In this document: positions 1-12,966 of the stretch, piece by piece
Layout of the letters: each line of letters opens with the position of its first letter
How positions within the stretch are numbered: the first letter of the stretch is position 1
Assembly (NCBI GenBank): GCA_016195085.1
Contig: JACQAG010000019.1
Span: 1 to 57,992 of the forward strand
DNA from: Pseudomonadota bacterium
GTDB lineage: Bacteria; Pseudomonadota; Alphaproteobacteria; SHVZ01
DNA length: 57,992 nt
Reading direction: 5' to 3'
Notes under the pieces: generated by a model
The model's input: only the letters and a program-made list of their open reading frames with translations
Databases searched by the model: none
What the model was told of the DNA's origin: nothing
Position numbers and translations under genes: made by a program

Positions 1-335
<335 letters not shown>

Positions 336-594
336 TCGATACATCCAATTCCAATCGCCCAGCCATAGCCAGACAACAAAACCAGACATACCTACCAACA
401 GGAACCATCCTGTCTTACGCGTTCTCTCTACCAAGACGCGCGAGCCAAAACAGCACCTAAAAGCGCCGCCGCCCACGCATCCCTTCCATCCTATAAACAC
501 TGTCAAAGAGCGCCCGAACGACTGGACGTCGCTTACTTCCACCCAGAACCGTCGGGGTATACCCGCCGCGGTCACTTTCGCGGCCGGGTCTGGG
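336..594 (-). other. rRNA operon leader and transcription start region
   Basis: This stretch between the rrn promoter and the 16S gene holds no credible protein gene. It contains a boxA-like antitermination element and, on the minus strand, a purine-rich segment just downstream of it, as usual in alphaproteobacterial rrn leaders. The 98-codon minus-strand open frame covering it has no recognisable domain and is judged spurious. Confidence 0.7.
499..512 (-). promoter_or_regulatory. boxA antitermination site of the rrn leader
   Basis: On the minus strand the sequence reads CGCTCTTTGACAGT, close to the E. coli rrn boxA core TGCTCTTTAACA. It lies about 165 nt upstream of the mature 16S 5' end and about 80 nt downstream of the promoter. 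In known rrn leaders boxA in the RNA recruits NusB and NusE to make RNA polymerase resistant to premature termination. The TTGACA inside it resembles a -35 box, but no -10 box follows at the right distance. Confidence 0.75.
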
Positions 595-623
595 AATATA
601 GCGACCGGCCCCAGCCTATGCAA
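595..623 (-). promoter_or_regulatory. rrn promoter (-35 TTGCAT, 17 nt, -10 TATATT)
   Basis: On the minus strand, TTGCAT (618-623) is followed after exactly 17 nt by TATATT (595-600). Its position upstream of boxA and 16S, and its near-consensus form for housekeeping sigma factor, make it the main candidate promoter of the rRNA operon. The expected start point is near 588. Confidence 0.75.
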
Positions 624-719
624 GCCCTCGTAACGGCCTGTGGATAGGTTTTTCAGCCGGTTGCGGCCTCGGCGGGCGAACCTGCCCGGAGGTTTGGCCG
701 CCGCCCGCAGCCGCCACGC

Positions 720-1139
720 TCACAGGAGCCCAAGCGCGCGGAGTTCGGCCACCAGCTTCGCCGGCAGATCGTCTCCCTTCCCCGTGGCCGCGACCAAGTC
801 AAGGGGTGCGGCATCGGCTTCGAGATAGCGCCAGCCCTGCATCGCTCGCATCGGCCGCGGCAACGTCGGCACCAGCTTGCGATCCAGCACCAGGGCGCAG
901 CCGGTCCAGCCGTCAGCATCGGTATGACGTTCGATCTTCTTCAGCCGCTGGCGGACCCGAATCTGGCCGCGGATAATCCAGTAGAGCGAGCCCTCATCGA
1001 GCAGCTCGTCGGCGCGCTTGGGCATGTTGCGGGTGTAGTGGCAGAGGCGGCCCTCGGTCTTGAGTCGGCGCCGCTGGGCTTGAGCCAGCTCGTCGATGTC
1101 GCCGATGCCGACACACATTTTCAACAGATGGAGGGGCAT
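720..1139 (-). CDS. DUF1489 family protein
   Basis: This 139-residue protein belongs by sequence to the DUF1489 family, conserved across Alphaproteobacteria and of unknown function. Recognised features are the N-terminal MPLHLLKMCVG, the PKRADELLDEGSLYWIIRG segment, and the central region with PTLPRPMRAMQGWRYL. ATG at 1137-1139 is preceded by a weak purine-rich stretch. It follows the HMG-CoA lyase gene by 27 nt on the same strand and may be cotranscribed with it. It ends roughly 100 nt before the rrn promoter. No catalytic motif is visible and no function is assigned. Confidence 0.85.
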   Translation of the reverse strand: MPLHLLKMCVGIGDIDELAQAQRRRLKTEGRLCHYTRNMPKRADELLDEGSLYWIIRGQIRVRQRLKKIERHTDADGWTGCALVLDRKLVPTLPRPMRAMQGWRYLEADAAPLDLVAATGKGDDLPAKLVAELRALGLL

Positions 1140-1166
1140 GGATCCAGAATGCGCGTGGAGTGAGAA

Positions 1167-2078
1167 TTAAGCCGCCGCCGGGCGGCCTGCCAAGACTTGG
1201 GCCACCCTGGAGGCGCTCGGCCGGCCAAGATACTCTGAGATGAACCGGCCGGCAGCAGCGAGCTTCTCGAGATCGACGCCGGTTTCGATGCCGAGGCCGT
1301 CAAGCATGTAGAGCACATCCTCGCTCGCGACATTGCCGCTGGCTCCCGGCGCGTAGGGGCAGCCGCCCAGGCCCGAGACCGCGCTGTCGACAACGCCCAC
1401 GCCCAACGCCAGCGCCGCCAGGATATTCGCCAGCGCTTGGCCGTAGGTGTCATGAAAGTGCACCCCCAGACGATCGATCGGGACCCGCCCGGCGACCGCG
1501 ATCAACATCGCCTCCGCCATCGCTGGCGTACCGACGCCGATCGTGTCGCCGAGGGAGATTTCGTAGCAGCCGAGCTCATAGAGCCGCTGGGATACATCGG
1601 CGACCGCACCGGGGGCGATGGCACCCTCATAGGGACAGCCGAGCGCGCAGGACACATAGCCGCGCACCCTGATCCCGCGCTCCTGGGCAAGGGCCGCCAC
1701 GGGCTGGAACCGCTCGAGGCTCTCGGCGATGGAGCAGTTGATATTGCGCTTGGAGAAGCTCTCCGAGGCGGCACCGAAGATCGCGATCTCCTCCACACCG
1801 GCGGCGAGTGCCGCCTCCAGGCCCTTGTCGTTGGGTACGAGCACCGGGTAGCTCACGCCGGGGCGCCGGCGCAATCCGGCCAAGACCTGGGCGGTGTCCG
1901 CCATCTGCGGAACCCACGTCGCCGAAACAAAGGCGCCCGCTTCGATGACGCGAAGCCCCGATTCCCCCAGCCGCTCGATGAGCTCGATCTTGATCGACGC
2001 CGGAACCGCCTTCGCCTCATTCTGCAAGCCGTCCCTGGGACCTACCTCCACCAGCTTGACGCGGTTCGGAACACGCAT
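1167..2078 (-). CDS. mvaB: Hydroxymethylglutaryl-CoA lyase
   Basis: The enzyme cleaves 3-hydroxy-3-methylglutaryl-CoA to acetoacetate and acetyl-CoA, the last step of leucine degradation. It is a 303-residue single-domain DRE-TIM metallolyase. The start of the barrel carries [12 protein letters not shown] with R15 and D16. HFHD at 207-210 supplies metal-binding histidines, and the family signature [14 protein letters not shown] holds active-site C240. The ATG at 2076-2078 was chosen because the homologous N-terminus begins there; the open frame continues far upstream without homology. It is divergent from the ABC ATPase gene, with a 126-nt gap holding a palindrome. Part of the dispersed leucine cluster (liuE-type). 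Confidence 0.95.
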   Translation of the reverse strand: MRVPNRVKLVEVGPRDGLQNEAKAVPASIKIELIERLGESGLRVIEAGAFVSATWVPQMADTAQVLAGLRRRPGVSYPVLVPNDKGLEAALAAGVEEIAIFGAASESFSKRNINCSIAESLERFQPVAALAQERGIRVRGYVSCALGCPYEGAIAPGAVADVSQRLYELGCYEISLGDTIGVGTPAMAEAMLIAVAGRVPIDRLGVHFHDTYGQALANILAALALGVGVVDSAVSGLGGCPYAPGASGNVASEDVLYMLDGLGIETGVDLEKLAAAGRFISEYLGRPSASRVAQVLAGRPAAA

Positions 2079-2128
2079 GGCAGCCTCGATCTCGAATCCA
2101 GCGACTATGATGGCGCCAAATGCCTGGG

Positions 2129-2152
2129 CCTGCCAACGCCGCCGTTGGCAGG
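2129..2152. promoter_or_regulatory. Perfect 10-bp palindrome, candidate operator
   Basis: CCTGCCAACG, four bases (CCGC), then CGTTGGCAGG: perfect 10-nt inverted arms in the 126-nt gap between divergent mvaB and the ABC ATPase gene. As neither gene ends here, a terminator is unlikely, so a binding site for a dimeric regulator of one or both genes is the preferred reading. No regulator gene is adjacent. Confidence 0.45.
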
Positions 2153-2204
2153 GCCGGCCACACGGGCCTCTCCTCCTCGGCGACACCCTGCTAGGCTTGA
2201 TCCC

Positions 2205-3029
2205 ATGACGCAATCCGAACATAGCCGGGGCGGCGAGGCGACGAGCGAGCCCCTGCTCAAGGTCGATGGGCTGACGCTGCAATACAAGACCCGCGATCGC
2301 CTGGTGACCGCCACGTGGCGCGTGAGCTTCCAGGTCTTTCCGGCGGATCGTTTCGTTCTCTTGGGTCCGTCGGGCTGCGGCAAGTCGACGCTGCTGAAGG
2401 CGATCGCGGGATTCATGCAGCCGAGCGAAGGCACGATCCGGCTCGCCGAGAGGCAAGTCGATCGCCCTGGTCCGGATCGGATGATGGTGTTCCAGGAGTT
2501 CGATCAGCTGCTGCCCTGGAAGACGGTCCGCCAGAACATCCTCTTCGCCATGCTCGCCAGCGGCAAATACCGGCGTTCCGACGCCGAAGCGCGGGCCGAG
2601 ACCTACATCGATAAGGTCGGCCTGCAGAAGTTCCGCGACGCCTATCCGCACATGCTGTCGGGCGGCATGAAGCAGCGCGTGGCGATCGCCCGCGCCATGG
2701 CGATGGAGCCGGCAATCCTGTTGATGGACGAGCCATTCGCCGCTCTGGATGCATTGACCCGCCGCAAGATGCAGGAAGAGCTCCTGCAGCTCTGGGCGGA
2801 TACGCGATTCACGCTTCTCTTCGTCACCCACTCGATCGAAGAAGCCATCATCATCGGCAGCCGGATCCTCGTGCTCTCGCCGCACCCCGGCCGGGTCAGG
2901 GCCGAGCTCAACGCCCATCAGTTCGGTTACGCCGAACAGGGCGGCGAGAACTTCGCCCTCCTGCAGAACCGCATTCACGACATGCTGTTTTCCGAACGCG
3001 TGGAAGAGGAAAGGACTCACGTGCGATGA
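2205..3029 (+). CDS. ABC transporter ATP-binding protein (nitrate/sulfonate/taurine type)
   Basis: This 274-residue ATPase would power import through the permease encoded next. It has Walker [10 protein letters not shown] (54-62), Q-loop [10 protein letters not shown] (95-104), the signature LSGGM (150-154), Walker B LLMDEP (171-176) and switch H208. It resembles the SsuB/TauB/NrtD group, whose substrates include sulfonates, nitrate, taurine and pyrimidine precursors; the substrate here cannot be read from sequence. ATG at 2205 was chosen because it starts the conserved domain; the open frame extends back antisense to mvaB, which is spurious. Its TGA overlaps the permease ATG (ATGA), indicating translational coupling. 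No periplasmic binding protein gene is nearby. Confidence 0.9.
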   Translation: MTQSEHSRGGEATSEPLLKVDGLTLQYKTRDRLVTATWRVSFQVFPADRFVLLGPSGCGKSTLLKAIAGFMQPSEGTIRLAERQVDRPGPDRMMVFQEFDQLLPWKTVRQNILFAMLASGKYRRSDAEARAETYIDKVGLQKFRDAYPHMLSGGMKQRVAIARAMAMEPAILLMDEPFAALDALTRRKMQEELLQLWADTRFTLLFVTHSIEEAIIIGSRILVLSPHPGRVRAELNAHQFGYAEQGGENFALLQNRIHDMLFSERVEEERTHVR

Positions 3030-3907
3030 CCGACGCGTCGATGCCCGTTCCGCCCATTCGTCCGGAGTTCATCGTGCCGGTGATCGACGACGATGCCATC
3101 ACCGCCGTCGAGCGCCCGCTGTCGCCCTGGGAGCGCATCGGCAACGTCGAATGGGTGCGCCGTGGCCTGATCCTGCTGGTGCTCGGTCTCCTGTGGGAAT
3201 CCTATGCCCACTTCCTCGACAATTCCCTGATGTTCCCGCCGCTCAGCGAAGTGCTCTCGGCGCTTTGGATGGAGATGCTGCACGGCCCGCTCGCCCTGCG
3301 TGTCGCCACCTCGATCCAGGTGTTGTCGATGGGTTATGCGATTGGCATCGTAGCCGCCGGCGTTCTCACCACCATCGCCGTGTCGACCCGCATCGGCACC
3401 GATCTCCTGTCGACGCTGACCGCCATGTTCAACCCGCTGCCTGCGATCGCGCTTCTGCCGCTGGCGCTGCTGTGGTTCGGGCTCGGTAGCGGCAGCATCG
3501 TCTTCGTCATCGTCCATTCGGTGCTGTGGGCGGTCGCGCTCAACACGCATTCGGGCTTTCTCGCCGTATCGGAGACGCTCAGGATGACCGGCCAGAACTG
3601 CGGGCTGCGCGGCCTCGCCTATGTGGGGAAGATCCTGATCCCGGCGGCATTTCCCTCGATCTTGACCGGCCTCAAGATCGGCTGGGCATTCGCCTGGCGC
3701 ACTCTCATCGCCGCCGAGCTCGTCTTTGGCGTCTCCTCACGTTCGGGAGGCATCGGCTGGTTCATCTTCGAGAACCGCAATCGCCTGGAGACGGCCTCGG
3801 TGTTTGCCGGGCTCACCATGGTGATCATCATCGGTCTGGTGGTCGAGAGCGTGATCTTCCGCACGGTCGAGCGCCATACCGTGCGGAAATGGGGAATGCA
3901 GCGCTAG
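3026..3907 (+). CDS. ABC transporter permease (SsuC/TauC-like)
   Basis: This 293-residue inner-membrane protein has about six hydrophobic segments. The permease EAA-type loop with [22 protein letters not shown] (near 190-215) contacts the ATPase. It starts on the ATGA overlap with the ATPase gene, so the two are a pair. A hydrophilic N-terminal tail of about 45 residues precedes the first membrane span. The pair lacks a substrate-binding protein within the window, so a partner elsewhere is inferred. Its TAG abuts directly on the stop codon of the convergent mccA gene, so the two transcripts must overlap. Confidence 0.88.
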   Translation: MTDASMPVPPIRPEFIVPVIDDDAITAVERPLSPWERIGNVEWVRRGLILLVLGLLWESYAHFLDNSLMFPPLSEVLSALWMEMLHGPLALRVATSIQVLSMGYAIGIVAAGVLTTIAVSTRIGTDLLSTLTAMFNPLPAIALLPLALLWFGLGSGSIVFVIVHSVLWAVALNTHSGFLAVSETLRMTGQNCGLRGLAYVGKILIPAAFPSILTGLKIGWAFAWRTLIAAELVFGVSSRSGGIGWFIFENRNRLETASVFAGLTMVIIIGLVVESVIFRTVERHTVRKWGMQR

Positions 3908-5908
<2,001 letters not shown>

Positions 5909-5926
5909 GGGACCGCCCTAGCCCGG

Positions 5927-6718
5927 CTAAGCCCGCATCCAGGCGGGCTTGCGTTTTTCCAGAAAGGCCGCCACCCCCTCCTTGCCTTCCGCGGTCGCCC
6001 GACGATGGGCGATGCGGCTGGCGGTCAGCTCCCGGATCGCGCCATCGATCGGCCGATCGGCGACATCGCGGATGAGCCGCTTGGCGTCGGCCTGGGCTTC
6101 GGGCCCGCACGTCAACAGTTCCTCGACGGCGCGGGCTATGGCGGCATCGAGGCCGTCCTTCGCGACAACCTCATGCACGAGCCCGAGGCGATGCGCGGCC
6201 GAAGCATCCAAGCGCTCGCCGCTGATCGCATAGCGCCCGGCGTGGCGCGGGCCCATCGCGGCGGTCACATAGGGGCTGATCACTGCCGGAATGAGCCCGA
6301 GCCTCACCTCGGAAAGCGCGAAGACGGCCGCCTCGCTCGCAATCGCGATGTCGCAGGCTGCAACCAGGCCGACGCCTCCGCCGAAGGCAGCCCCATGCAC
6401 GCGGGCAATCGTCGGCTTCGGCATCTCCGCCAGCTCTCGCAGCATTTCGGCGAAGTTGAGGGAGTCGGCCATGTTCTCCGCCGGCGAGGCCGCGGACAGA
6501 CGCTTCATCCAGGTGAGATCCGCACCGGCCGAGAAGCTCTCCCCATTGCCGGCAAGGACCATGACGCGAACGCCCTGGTCCGCGGCAATACCGCGGAACG
6601 TCGTCGCCAACTCGGCGATCAGCGCCTCGCCGAAGGCGTTGTGCACCTCCGGACGATTGAGCGTGACGGTCGCCACGCCGCGTCGATCGACTTCCATCCT
6701 CACGGCTGTCTCGCTCAT
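5927..6718 (-). CDS. liuC: Methylglutaconyl-CoA hydratase (enoyl-CoA hydratase family)
   Basis: A 263-residue crotonase-fold enzyme. Flanked by the two MCC subunits, it is best read as methylglutaconyl-CoA hydratase, making HMG-CoA for the lyase encoded at 1167. Oxyanion-hole motifs are SFSAGADLTWM (near 61-71), where ADLTWM is typical of this subgroup, and HGAAFGGGVGLVAACDIAIA. ALSEVRLGLIPAVISPYV is also conserved. The C-terminus with FLEKRKPAW is usual for the family. Gaps to mccB and mccA are 7 and 18 nt, so the three form an operon. Generic enoyl-CoA hydratase is the alternative, but context argues against it. Confidence 0.9.
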   Translation of the reverse strand: MSETAVRMEVDRRGVATVTLNRPEVHNAFGEALIAELATTFRGIAADQGVRVMVLAGNGESFSAGADLTWMKRLSAASPAENMADSLNFAEMLRELAEMPKPTIARVHGAAFGGGVGLVAACDIAIASEAAVFALSEVRLGLIPAVISPYVTAAMGPRHAGRYAISGERLDASAAHRLGLVHEVVAKDGLDAAIARAVEELLTCGPEAQADAKRLIRDVADRPIDGAIRELTASRIAHRRATAEGKEGVAAFLEKRKPAWMRA

Positions 6719-6725
6719 CCCGGCC

Positions 6726-8333
<1,608 letters not shown>

Positions 8334-8344
8334 GGAAGAGGGCT

Positions 8345-8977
8345 CTACCAACCCCCGGTATCGAGCCAGCGATCGAGCTGGTCGAAACGATCGTGACCCC
8401 AGAACGGCTCGCCGTCGGCAATGACGAAGGGCGAGCCAAAGATGCCCTGAGCGATGGCCCGCTCGGTTTCGGCGCGCAAGCGATCCTTGACCTTTGGCTC
8501 GGCCATGCCGGCCAATAGGGCGCTGCGATCGATGCCGATGCCGGCGGCGATGTCGGCCACCTGCTCCGGCTTGTCGATGACCCGTCCCTCCCCGAAAATT
8601 GCGTGGTAGACGGCCAATGCCAGAGCCTTGGCACGGCCCGGCTCGTTGTCGGTGAGCCAATAGAAGGCCCGCGCCGGGGCCACCGATAGGAACGGGAATG
8701 GCTCCGGCAGCTTGAACGGTACGCCAAGGAAGCCCGCCGTCCGCTCCATGTCGCGGCGCGAATAGGCGCCTTTCATGGGAATGCCGGTGAGCGGCTGACC
8801 GCCGGTCGCTTTGAAGACCACGCCCAAGAGGAAGGGATGCCACCCGACCGGGCGGCGATGCTTCTCCGCGAGCTTGTCGATTCGGCTCGCGGCGAAATAG
8901 CCATAAGGCGAGGCGAACTCAAACCAGAACTCAATGGGACCGGGCAAGACAGGCTCCCCCACGATCGTGGCGCCCAC
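8345..8977 (-). CDS. DsbA-family 2-hydroxychromene-2-carboxylate isomerase-like protein
   Basis: This 210-residue protein has the thioredoxin-like DsbA/GST-kappa fold. The N-terminal [19 protein letters not shown] contains S23, the glutathione-activating serine position. The C-terminal [21 protein letters not shown] is the family cis-proline region and tail. Characterised relatives isomerise 2-hydroxychromene-2-carboxylate in naphthalene catabolism, but no such pathway lies here, so the reaction is unknown. Position directly before mccB suggests a side role in CoA-thioester or branched-chain acid metabolism. The start is GTG at 8975-8977; a second in-frame GTG five codons on is possible. Confidence 0.85.
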   Translation of the reverse strand: MGATIVGEPVLPGPIEFWFEFASPYGYFAASRIDKLAEKHRRPVGWHPFLLGVVFKATGGQPLTGIPMKGAYSRRDMERTAGFLGVPFKLPEPFPFLSVAPARAFYWLTDNEPGRAKALALAVYHAIFGEGRVIDKPEQVADIAAGIGIDRSALLAGMAEPKVKDRLRAETERAIAQGIFGSPFVIADGEPFWGHDRFDQLDRWLDTGGW

Positions 8978-9051
8978 ATATTAACGCGGCGCCAGGGGCC
9001 CGCGGAACAGCGATGACGAGCGCCGCCCGAAGCCGGACGGCGCTCCTCCGG

Positions 9052-9441
9052 TCACCCGATGATCGCCAAGAAGATCATCGCCATGCCGATGACGCCAACG
9101 AGGAAGGCCAGCGTCCTGAGCCAAGGAATGCCGGCGATGAACACGATGGCGTGCGCAACCCGCGCCCAGAAGAACAGCGTGGCGCCCAGGGCCGTGGTGG
9201 CGTTGGCATGGCCGCTCACCTGCGCGACCAGGACCAGAGCGGCGAAGGGAGCCAGGTTCTCGACCATGTTCACATGCGCACGGTAGGCGCGCTCGGCCCA
9301 GTCGGGCAGGGCCGGCGGGTTCTTCGGGTAGCCGACGGTGTCAGCCAATCCCCAGACCATGGAACGCGACAGCACATAGGGCAGGAACAGCACGACGCAG
9401 AAAGCGGAGCTCCAGGTGAGCATGATGAGGTCGGTGGTCAT
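9052..9441 (-). CDS. MAPEG family membrane protein
   Basis: A 129-residue integral membrane protein with four predicted spans. The MAPEG pattern is visible in [24 protein letters not shown] (N and E in the second span) and [24 protein letters not shown]. Known relatives are microsomal glutathione transferases, but bacterial members are mostly uncharacterised. It follows the acyl-CoA dehydrogenase gene by 85 nt on the same strand. Next to the glutathione-fold DsbA-like protein, a shared thiol role is possible but is only an inference. Confidence 0.85.
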   Translation of the reverse strand: MTTDLIMLTWSSAFCVVLFLPYVLSRSMVWGLADTVGYPKNPPALPDWAERAYRAHVNMVENLAPFAALVLVAQVSGHANATTALGATLFFWARVAHAIVFIAGIPWLRTLAFLVGVIGMAMIFLAIIG

Positions 9442-9526
9442 GGTATCCCCCCAAGGTTGGAATTCGCTGGTCTCCTACCCGGCTCGAACCAGCACGAGAT
9501 TGGACTGTCGCCGCTTCCCCAGACTC

Positions 9527-10663
9527 TCAAGCCCCCGCGATCGCCCGGGCGATGACGAGGCGTTGGATGTCGCTGGTGCCTTCATAGATCTGGCATACCC
9601 TGACGTCGCGGTAAATGCGTTCGACCGGAAAGTCTACGAGATAGCCGTAGCCGCCATGGGTCTGGATCGCTGCCGAGCACACCTCTTCGGCGATCTCGGA
9701 GGCGAAAAGCTTGGCCATGGCCGCTTCGGTGAGGCAGGGACGCCCGGCGTCGCGGAGCTGGGCGGCATGCAGCACCAGCTGGTGCGCGGCTTCGATCTTG
9801 GTCGCCATGTCGGCCAAGCGGAAGCCGACGGCCTGGTGGTTGATGATGGCGGTGCCGAAGGCTTGCCGTTCCTTGGCGTAGGCGAGCGCTGCCTCATAGG
9901 CGGCCCGCGCCATGCCGACTGCCTGGGCGCCGATGCCGATTCGCCCACCCTCGAGATTGGCAAGAGCGATGCGATAGCCCTGCCCCTCCTCTCCCAGCAT
10001 CAGATCCGGCGTCAGCCGCATCTCCTCGAAGACGATCTGGCAGGTATCCGATGCCCTTTGGCCAAGCTTGTGCTCGACCCGTGCCACCCGGTACCCCTCC
10101 GTGTCGGTCGGCACGATGAAAGCGCTGATCCCCTTCTTACCGGCCGCGGGATCGGTGACCGCAAAGACGATCGCGAGATCGGCGTTGGCCCCCGAGGTGA
10201 TGAACTGCTTGGTGCCGTTGAGCACCCAATGATTGCCGTCGCGGCGCGCCCGGGTGCGGATCGCGGCGGCATCCGATCCCGCGCCGGGCTCGGTCAAGCA
10301 AAACGCCGCGAGCGTCTCCCCCTGCGCCAGCGGCTTCAGAAAGCGCACTTTCTGCGTCTCCGAACCGAACTTGTAGATGGGCATGCAGCCGACGGAATTG
10401 TGCACGCTCATGATGGTGGAGCAGGAGCCGTCGCCGGCCGCCACTTCCTCCAGCGCCAGCGCGTAGGAGACGTGGTCCGCGGCGGAGCCACCCCATTCCT
10501 CCGGCACCAGCATACCCATGAAGCCGAGCCGGCCCATCTGAGCGACCGCTTCCTTGGGATAGCGCGCCTCGGCATCCCACAAGGCGGCGTTCGGCTTCAG
10601 CTCCTGCTCGGCAAAGGCCCGAGCCGCATCGCGGATCATCGTCTGCGTTTCGGTCAGCAGCAT
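9527..10663 (-). CDS. Acyl-CoA dehydrogenase (short/branched chain type)
   Basis: A 378-residue FAD enzyme that introduces an alpha-beta double bond into an acyl-CoA and passes electrons to ETF. Visible motifs are [10 protein letters not shown] (122-131), GTKQFITSG (150-158), and the C-terminal [28 protein letters not shown] supplies the catalytic base E361. The C-terminal position of the base matches short-chain, isobutyryl- or 2-methylbutyryl-CoA dehydrogenases rather than isovaleryl-CoA dehydrogenase. In this branched-chain amino acid cluster, valine or isoleucine intermediates are likely substrates, not proven. The preceding SDR gene ends 31 nt upstream. Confidence 0.9.
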   Translation of the reverse strand: MLLTETQTMIRDAARAFAEQELKPNAALWDAEARYPKEAVAQMGRLGFMGMLVPEEWGGSAADHVSYALALEEVAAGDGSCSTIMSVHNSVGCMPIYKFGSETQKVRFLKPLAQGETLAAFCLTEPGAGSDAAAIRTRARRDGNHWVLNGTKQFITSGANADLAIVFAVTDPAAGKKGISAFIVPTDTEGYRVARVEHKLGQRASDTCQIVFEEMRLTPDLMLGEEGQGYRIALANLEGGRIGIGAQAVGMARAAYEAALAYAKERQAFGTAIINHQAVGFRLADMATKIEAAHQLVLHAAQLRDAGRPCLTEAAMAKLFASEIAEEVCSAAIQTHGGYGYLVDFPVERIYRDVRVCQIYEGTSDIQRLVIARAIAGA

Positions 10664-10694
10664 GCGTTCCCCCGCACCGGCGCTGGGCCCGACC

Positions 10695-11375
10695 TCACCA
10701 TGCCACCGGCGCGCCTTGGAAATCGTAGAACTTTCCGGTATCGGCGAGACCGGCGCGAGCGATCACCTTGCGCATGCCTTTGATGCTGTCGGGAATTGCG
10801 ACCGCAGCCGACGCGCCACCCATATCCGTCTTGACCCACCCTGGATGCAGCAGCAGGCAGGCGATCCCCTTTGACTTGAGGTCGAGGGCAAGGCAGCTCA
10901 CCGCCATGTTGAGCGCGGCTTTGGAGGCGCGATAGGCGTAGCTCCCGCCGCCGTTCTCGGTGACCGAGCCCAACCGGCTGGTGATGAAGACCATCAGCTT
11001 CTTGCCGCTCCGACCGACATTGTCCACCAAGGCCTCGGCAACGCGGAGCGGCGCCACCGTATTGACGCGGAAGGTCTCCTCCCAGGCGCCAAAATCGAGC
11101 GCCCCCAGCGCGCCGTTGCGATCGAGATAGACGCCGGCGTTGTTGATGAGAATGTCGACCGGCATGCGGTCAAGCGCCTTCGCCAAATCGACAACCGATT
11201 GCATGTTGGTGACGTCGGCTTGGTGGATCCGCACGCTGCCCTTCAGGCCCTTGAGCTCGGTAGCCTTGGCAGGATCGCGGACGGCGGCGTGGACGGTCCA
11301 GCCGTCGGCGGCGTAGGAGCGGGAGAATTCGAGACCGAGGCCCCGATTTGCGCCGGTAATCAGCAAGGTTGGCAT
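10695..11375 (-). CDS. SDR family oxidoreductase (C-factor-like)
   Basis: A 226-residue short-chain dehydrogenase. The NAD(P)-binding TGANRGLG motif is at residues 7-14, followed by NNAG, and the catalytic serine lies in the FITSRLGS strand. Catalytic Tyr and Lys are in [12 protein letters not shown], and the C-terminal part has [13 protein letters not shown]. This matches the classical SDR subgroup with CsgA/C-factor-like proteins. The substrate is unknown. It is the last gene before the lower-GC island, and a broken relative lies at the far side of that island (21351-21490) in the same orientation. ATG at 11373-11375. Confidence 0.9.
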   Translation of the reverse strand: MPTLLITGANRGLGLEFSRSYAADGWTVHAAVRDPAKATELKGLKGSVRIHQADVTNMQSVVDLAKALDRMPVDILINNAGVYLDRNGALGALDFGAWEETFRVNTVAPLRVAEALVDNVGRSGKKLMVFITSRLGSVTENGGGSYAYRASKAALNMAVSCLALDLKSKGIACLLLHPGWVKTDMGGASAAVAIPDSIKGMRKVIARAGLADTGKFYDFQGAPVAW

Positions 11376-11751
11376 GATTTGTTCCCCAGGATTGGGACAA
11401 TGCGAAATGAGGTCAGCCCCGACGGCCCGGCGTTCCCGCGCGGCTTCCGTGAACCGCTTACGGCCGATCAGGCACCGAACTCGCAGAGCTTCGCATCACG
11501 TAGCAATTCAACGAGGCTACTATCTTCGGCTACGCTTGGAAACCTCGGCGATCGAGCCCCGTCCCAAACTATTTACCTCAAATGGGAGACTGTCGTCGGG
11601 AACTTTGCGTGGCGCATGTCGCGGCCAAACTCCACTCTTCATTCTAAGTTACCGCTGAAGCGCCGCGCCGTCGGCTACGGATTCGTCGGATCTATGCGAA
11701 CGGTGCAACTCAGCATTTGCCAATGCCGGGCCAACGTGAAGGAAGACAACG
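11376..11751 (+). other. Intergenic region, left edge of the island
   Basis: 376 bases between divergent SDR and dehydrogenase genes. Base composition drops here. The open frames crossing it show no recognisable domain. It must contain both start regions; a ribosome site (AAGGAAG near 11739) precedes the ATG at 11752. No clear promoter or repeat was recognised. Confidence 0.4.
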
Positions 11752-12831
11752 ATGTTGCGGGTGGGGATTGTTGGTTGCGGGCTTGTTGCTCAGTGTATTC
11801 ACTTGCCGACCCTGCGGGAACTTCGGGATCGCTTGATCGTAACCGCGATTTGCGACGTGAGCCGCAGCGTTCTCGATGCGATCGGAAGCGAATGGGCGAT
11901 CCCTACCCGCCTCGAGGACTATCGCGATCTCATCGCTCGCGAGGATGTCGATATCGTCCTCGTGGCGAATCCGCACGTCTTTCACGCCGAGACCGCCATG
12001 GCGGCCATGCGAAAAGGAAAGCATGTTCTCATCGAAAAGCCGATGTGCATGACGGTTGTCGAGGCGGATGCGCTCATCAAGGTTGAGGAGGAGACTGGCG
12101 TAGTCGCGCAGGTCGGCTACAACCGTCGCTACGCGCCAAATCTTGCAGCCGCCGCCGAGGTCGTGCGCGCGCTACCTGGAATACGCCTCGCACGCGTGCA
12201 TGACGTTCTGGGGCGAAATGCCATCATCGTTCCACAGGTCACCAAAGTGATCACACCCTCGGATGCGTCACCGATCGCCACACAGAAATTGGGCGATATC
12301 ACAGCGGCAAAGGTGATCGAAGCAATAGGACCGGCGTCCGCCCTACTGCAGAATGTCTACATGGGATTGGTGGGTCTCAGCAGCCACGACCTTTCGGCCA
12401 TGCGTGCCGTTCTCGGCTTTCCTCAGCGTGTGTTGTTCGCCACCGCCCGTGGTGACGATGGCAGAAGTCTCGCAGCTGCCTTCGACTACGGAACCTATAC
12501 CTGCCTATTCTCCTCCGACATCGACCTGATCCCGCGCTTTGACGCAAACATGGAAGTCTACAGTGCGTCCAAGGTTGTGAGGGTCGAGTTCAACACGCCG
12601 TTCGTGAAGAGCATCCCGGCGACCCTGACGATAACGGATATCGACACTCACGGAATGGCGCGAACCAGCTCGAGTTTCTCATTCCGAGATAGCTTCCTTC
12701 TCGAATGGATTGCTCTGCATGAGACCGTTAGCACCGGCCGGCGGCCGAATACGTCGATCGCCGATGCGCGCCAAGACCTGTTGCTGTTCAGAGATATGAT
12801 CGACCACATGCGCACGAATGGATCGAGTTGA
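11752..12831 (+). CDS. Gfo/Idh/MocA family oxidoreductase
   Basis: A 359-residue NAD(P)-dependent dehydrogenase acting on sugars or cyclitols in the cytoplasm. The N-terminal Rossmann domain has VGIVGCGLVAQCIHLPTL, the family EKP motif at 95-97 (LIEKPM) and VGYNRRYAPN. The C-terminal domain carries SSHDLSAMRAVLGFP, with the histidine position used in catalysis. Substrate is not predictable; relatives oxidise myo-inositol, glucose derivatives or aminosugars. ATG at 11752 has a good ribosome site. It is the leftmost island gene and is convergent with the small IclR-like regulator, so it has its own promoter. Codon use is noticeably less GC-rich than in the leucine genes. Confidence 0.9.
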   Translation: MLRVGIVGCGLVAQCIHLPTLRELRDRLIVTAICDVSRSVLDAIGSEWAIPTRLEDYRDLIAREDVDIVLVANPHVFHAETAMAAMRKGKHVLIEKPMCMTVVEADALIKVEEETGVVAQVGYNRRYAPNLAAAAEVVRALPGIRLARVHDVLGRNAIIVPQVTKVITPSDASPIATQKLGDITAAKVIEAIGPASALLQNVYMGLVGLSSHDLSAMRAVLGFPQRVLFATARGDDGRSLAAAFDYGTYTCLFSSDIDLIPRFDANMEVYSASKVVRVEFNTPFVKSIPATLTITDIDTHGMARTSSSFSFRDSFLLEWIALHETVSTGRRPNTSIADARQDLLLFRDMIDHMRTNGSS

Positions 12832-12966
12832 GAGCGCGACCGGTGGCAAATCCGACTTAAGGGCAGGAATGGGCAGACCGTACAATCGTCGAGACCTTCG
12901 GACGCAGTCAGCCCGATCTCGTCAAAAGCTGGAACCTAGCCACGAACATCGAACGGATCTGCTGCG

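Noticed and set aside
501-512. TTGACA in the rrn leader as a -35 box
   Set aside because: No -10 hexamer follows at 16-18 nt; the site matches boxA instead.
1437-2204. Plus-strand frame antisense to HMG-CoA lyase, fused in frame to the ABC ATPase
   Set aside because: It is a shadow of a high-GC gene. The ATPase domain starts at 2205.
11374-11658. 94-codon plus-strand frame at the left island edge
   Set aside because: Arg-rich, no motif, overlaps SDR start region; could not be tied to any gene remnant.
12832-12966. Possible short Arg-rich peptide gene between MocA and the small regulator
   Set aside because: Only about 33 codons, no ribosome site, no recognisable motif. Also a short frame with WNLATNIE-like residues, not matched to a family.
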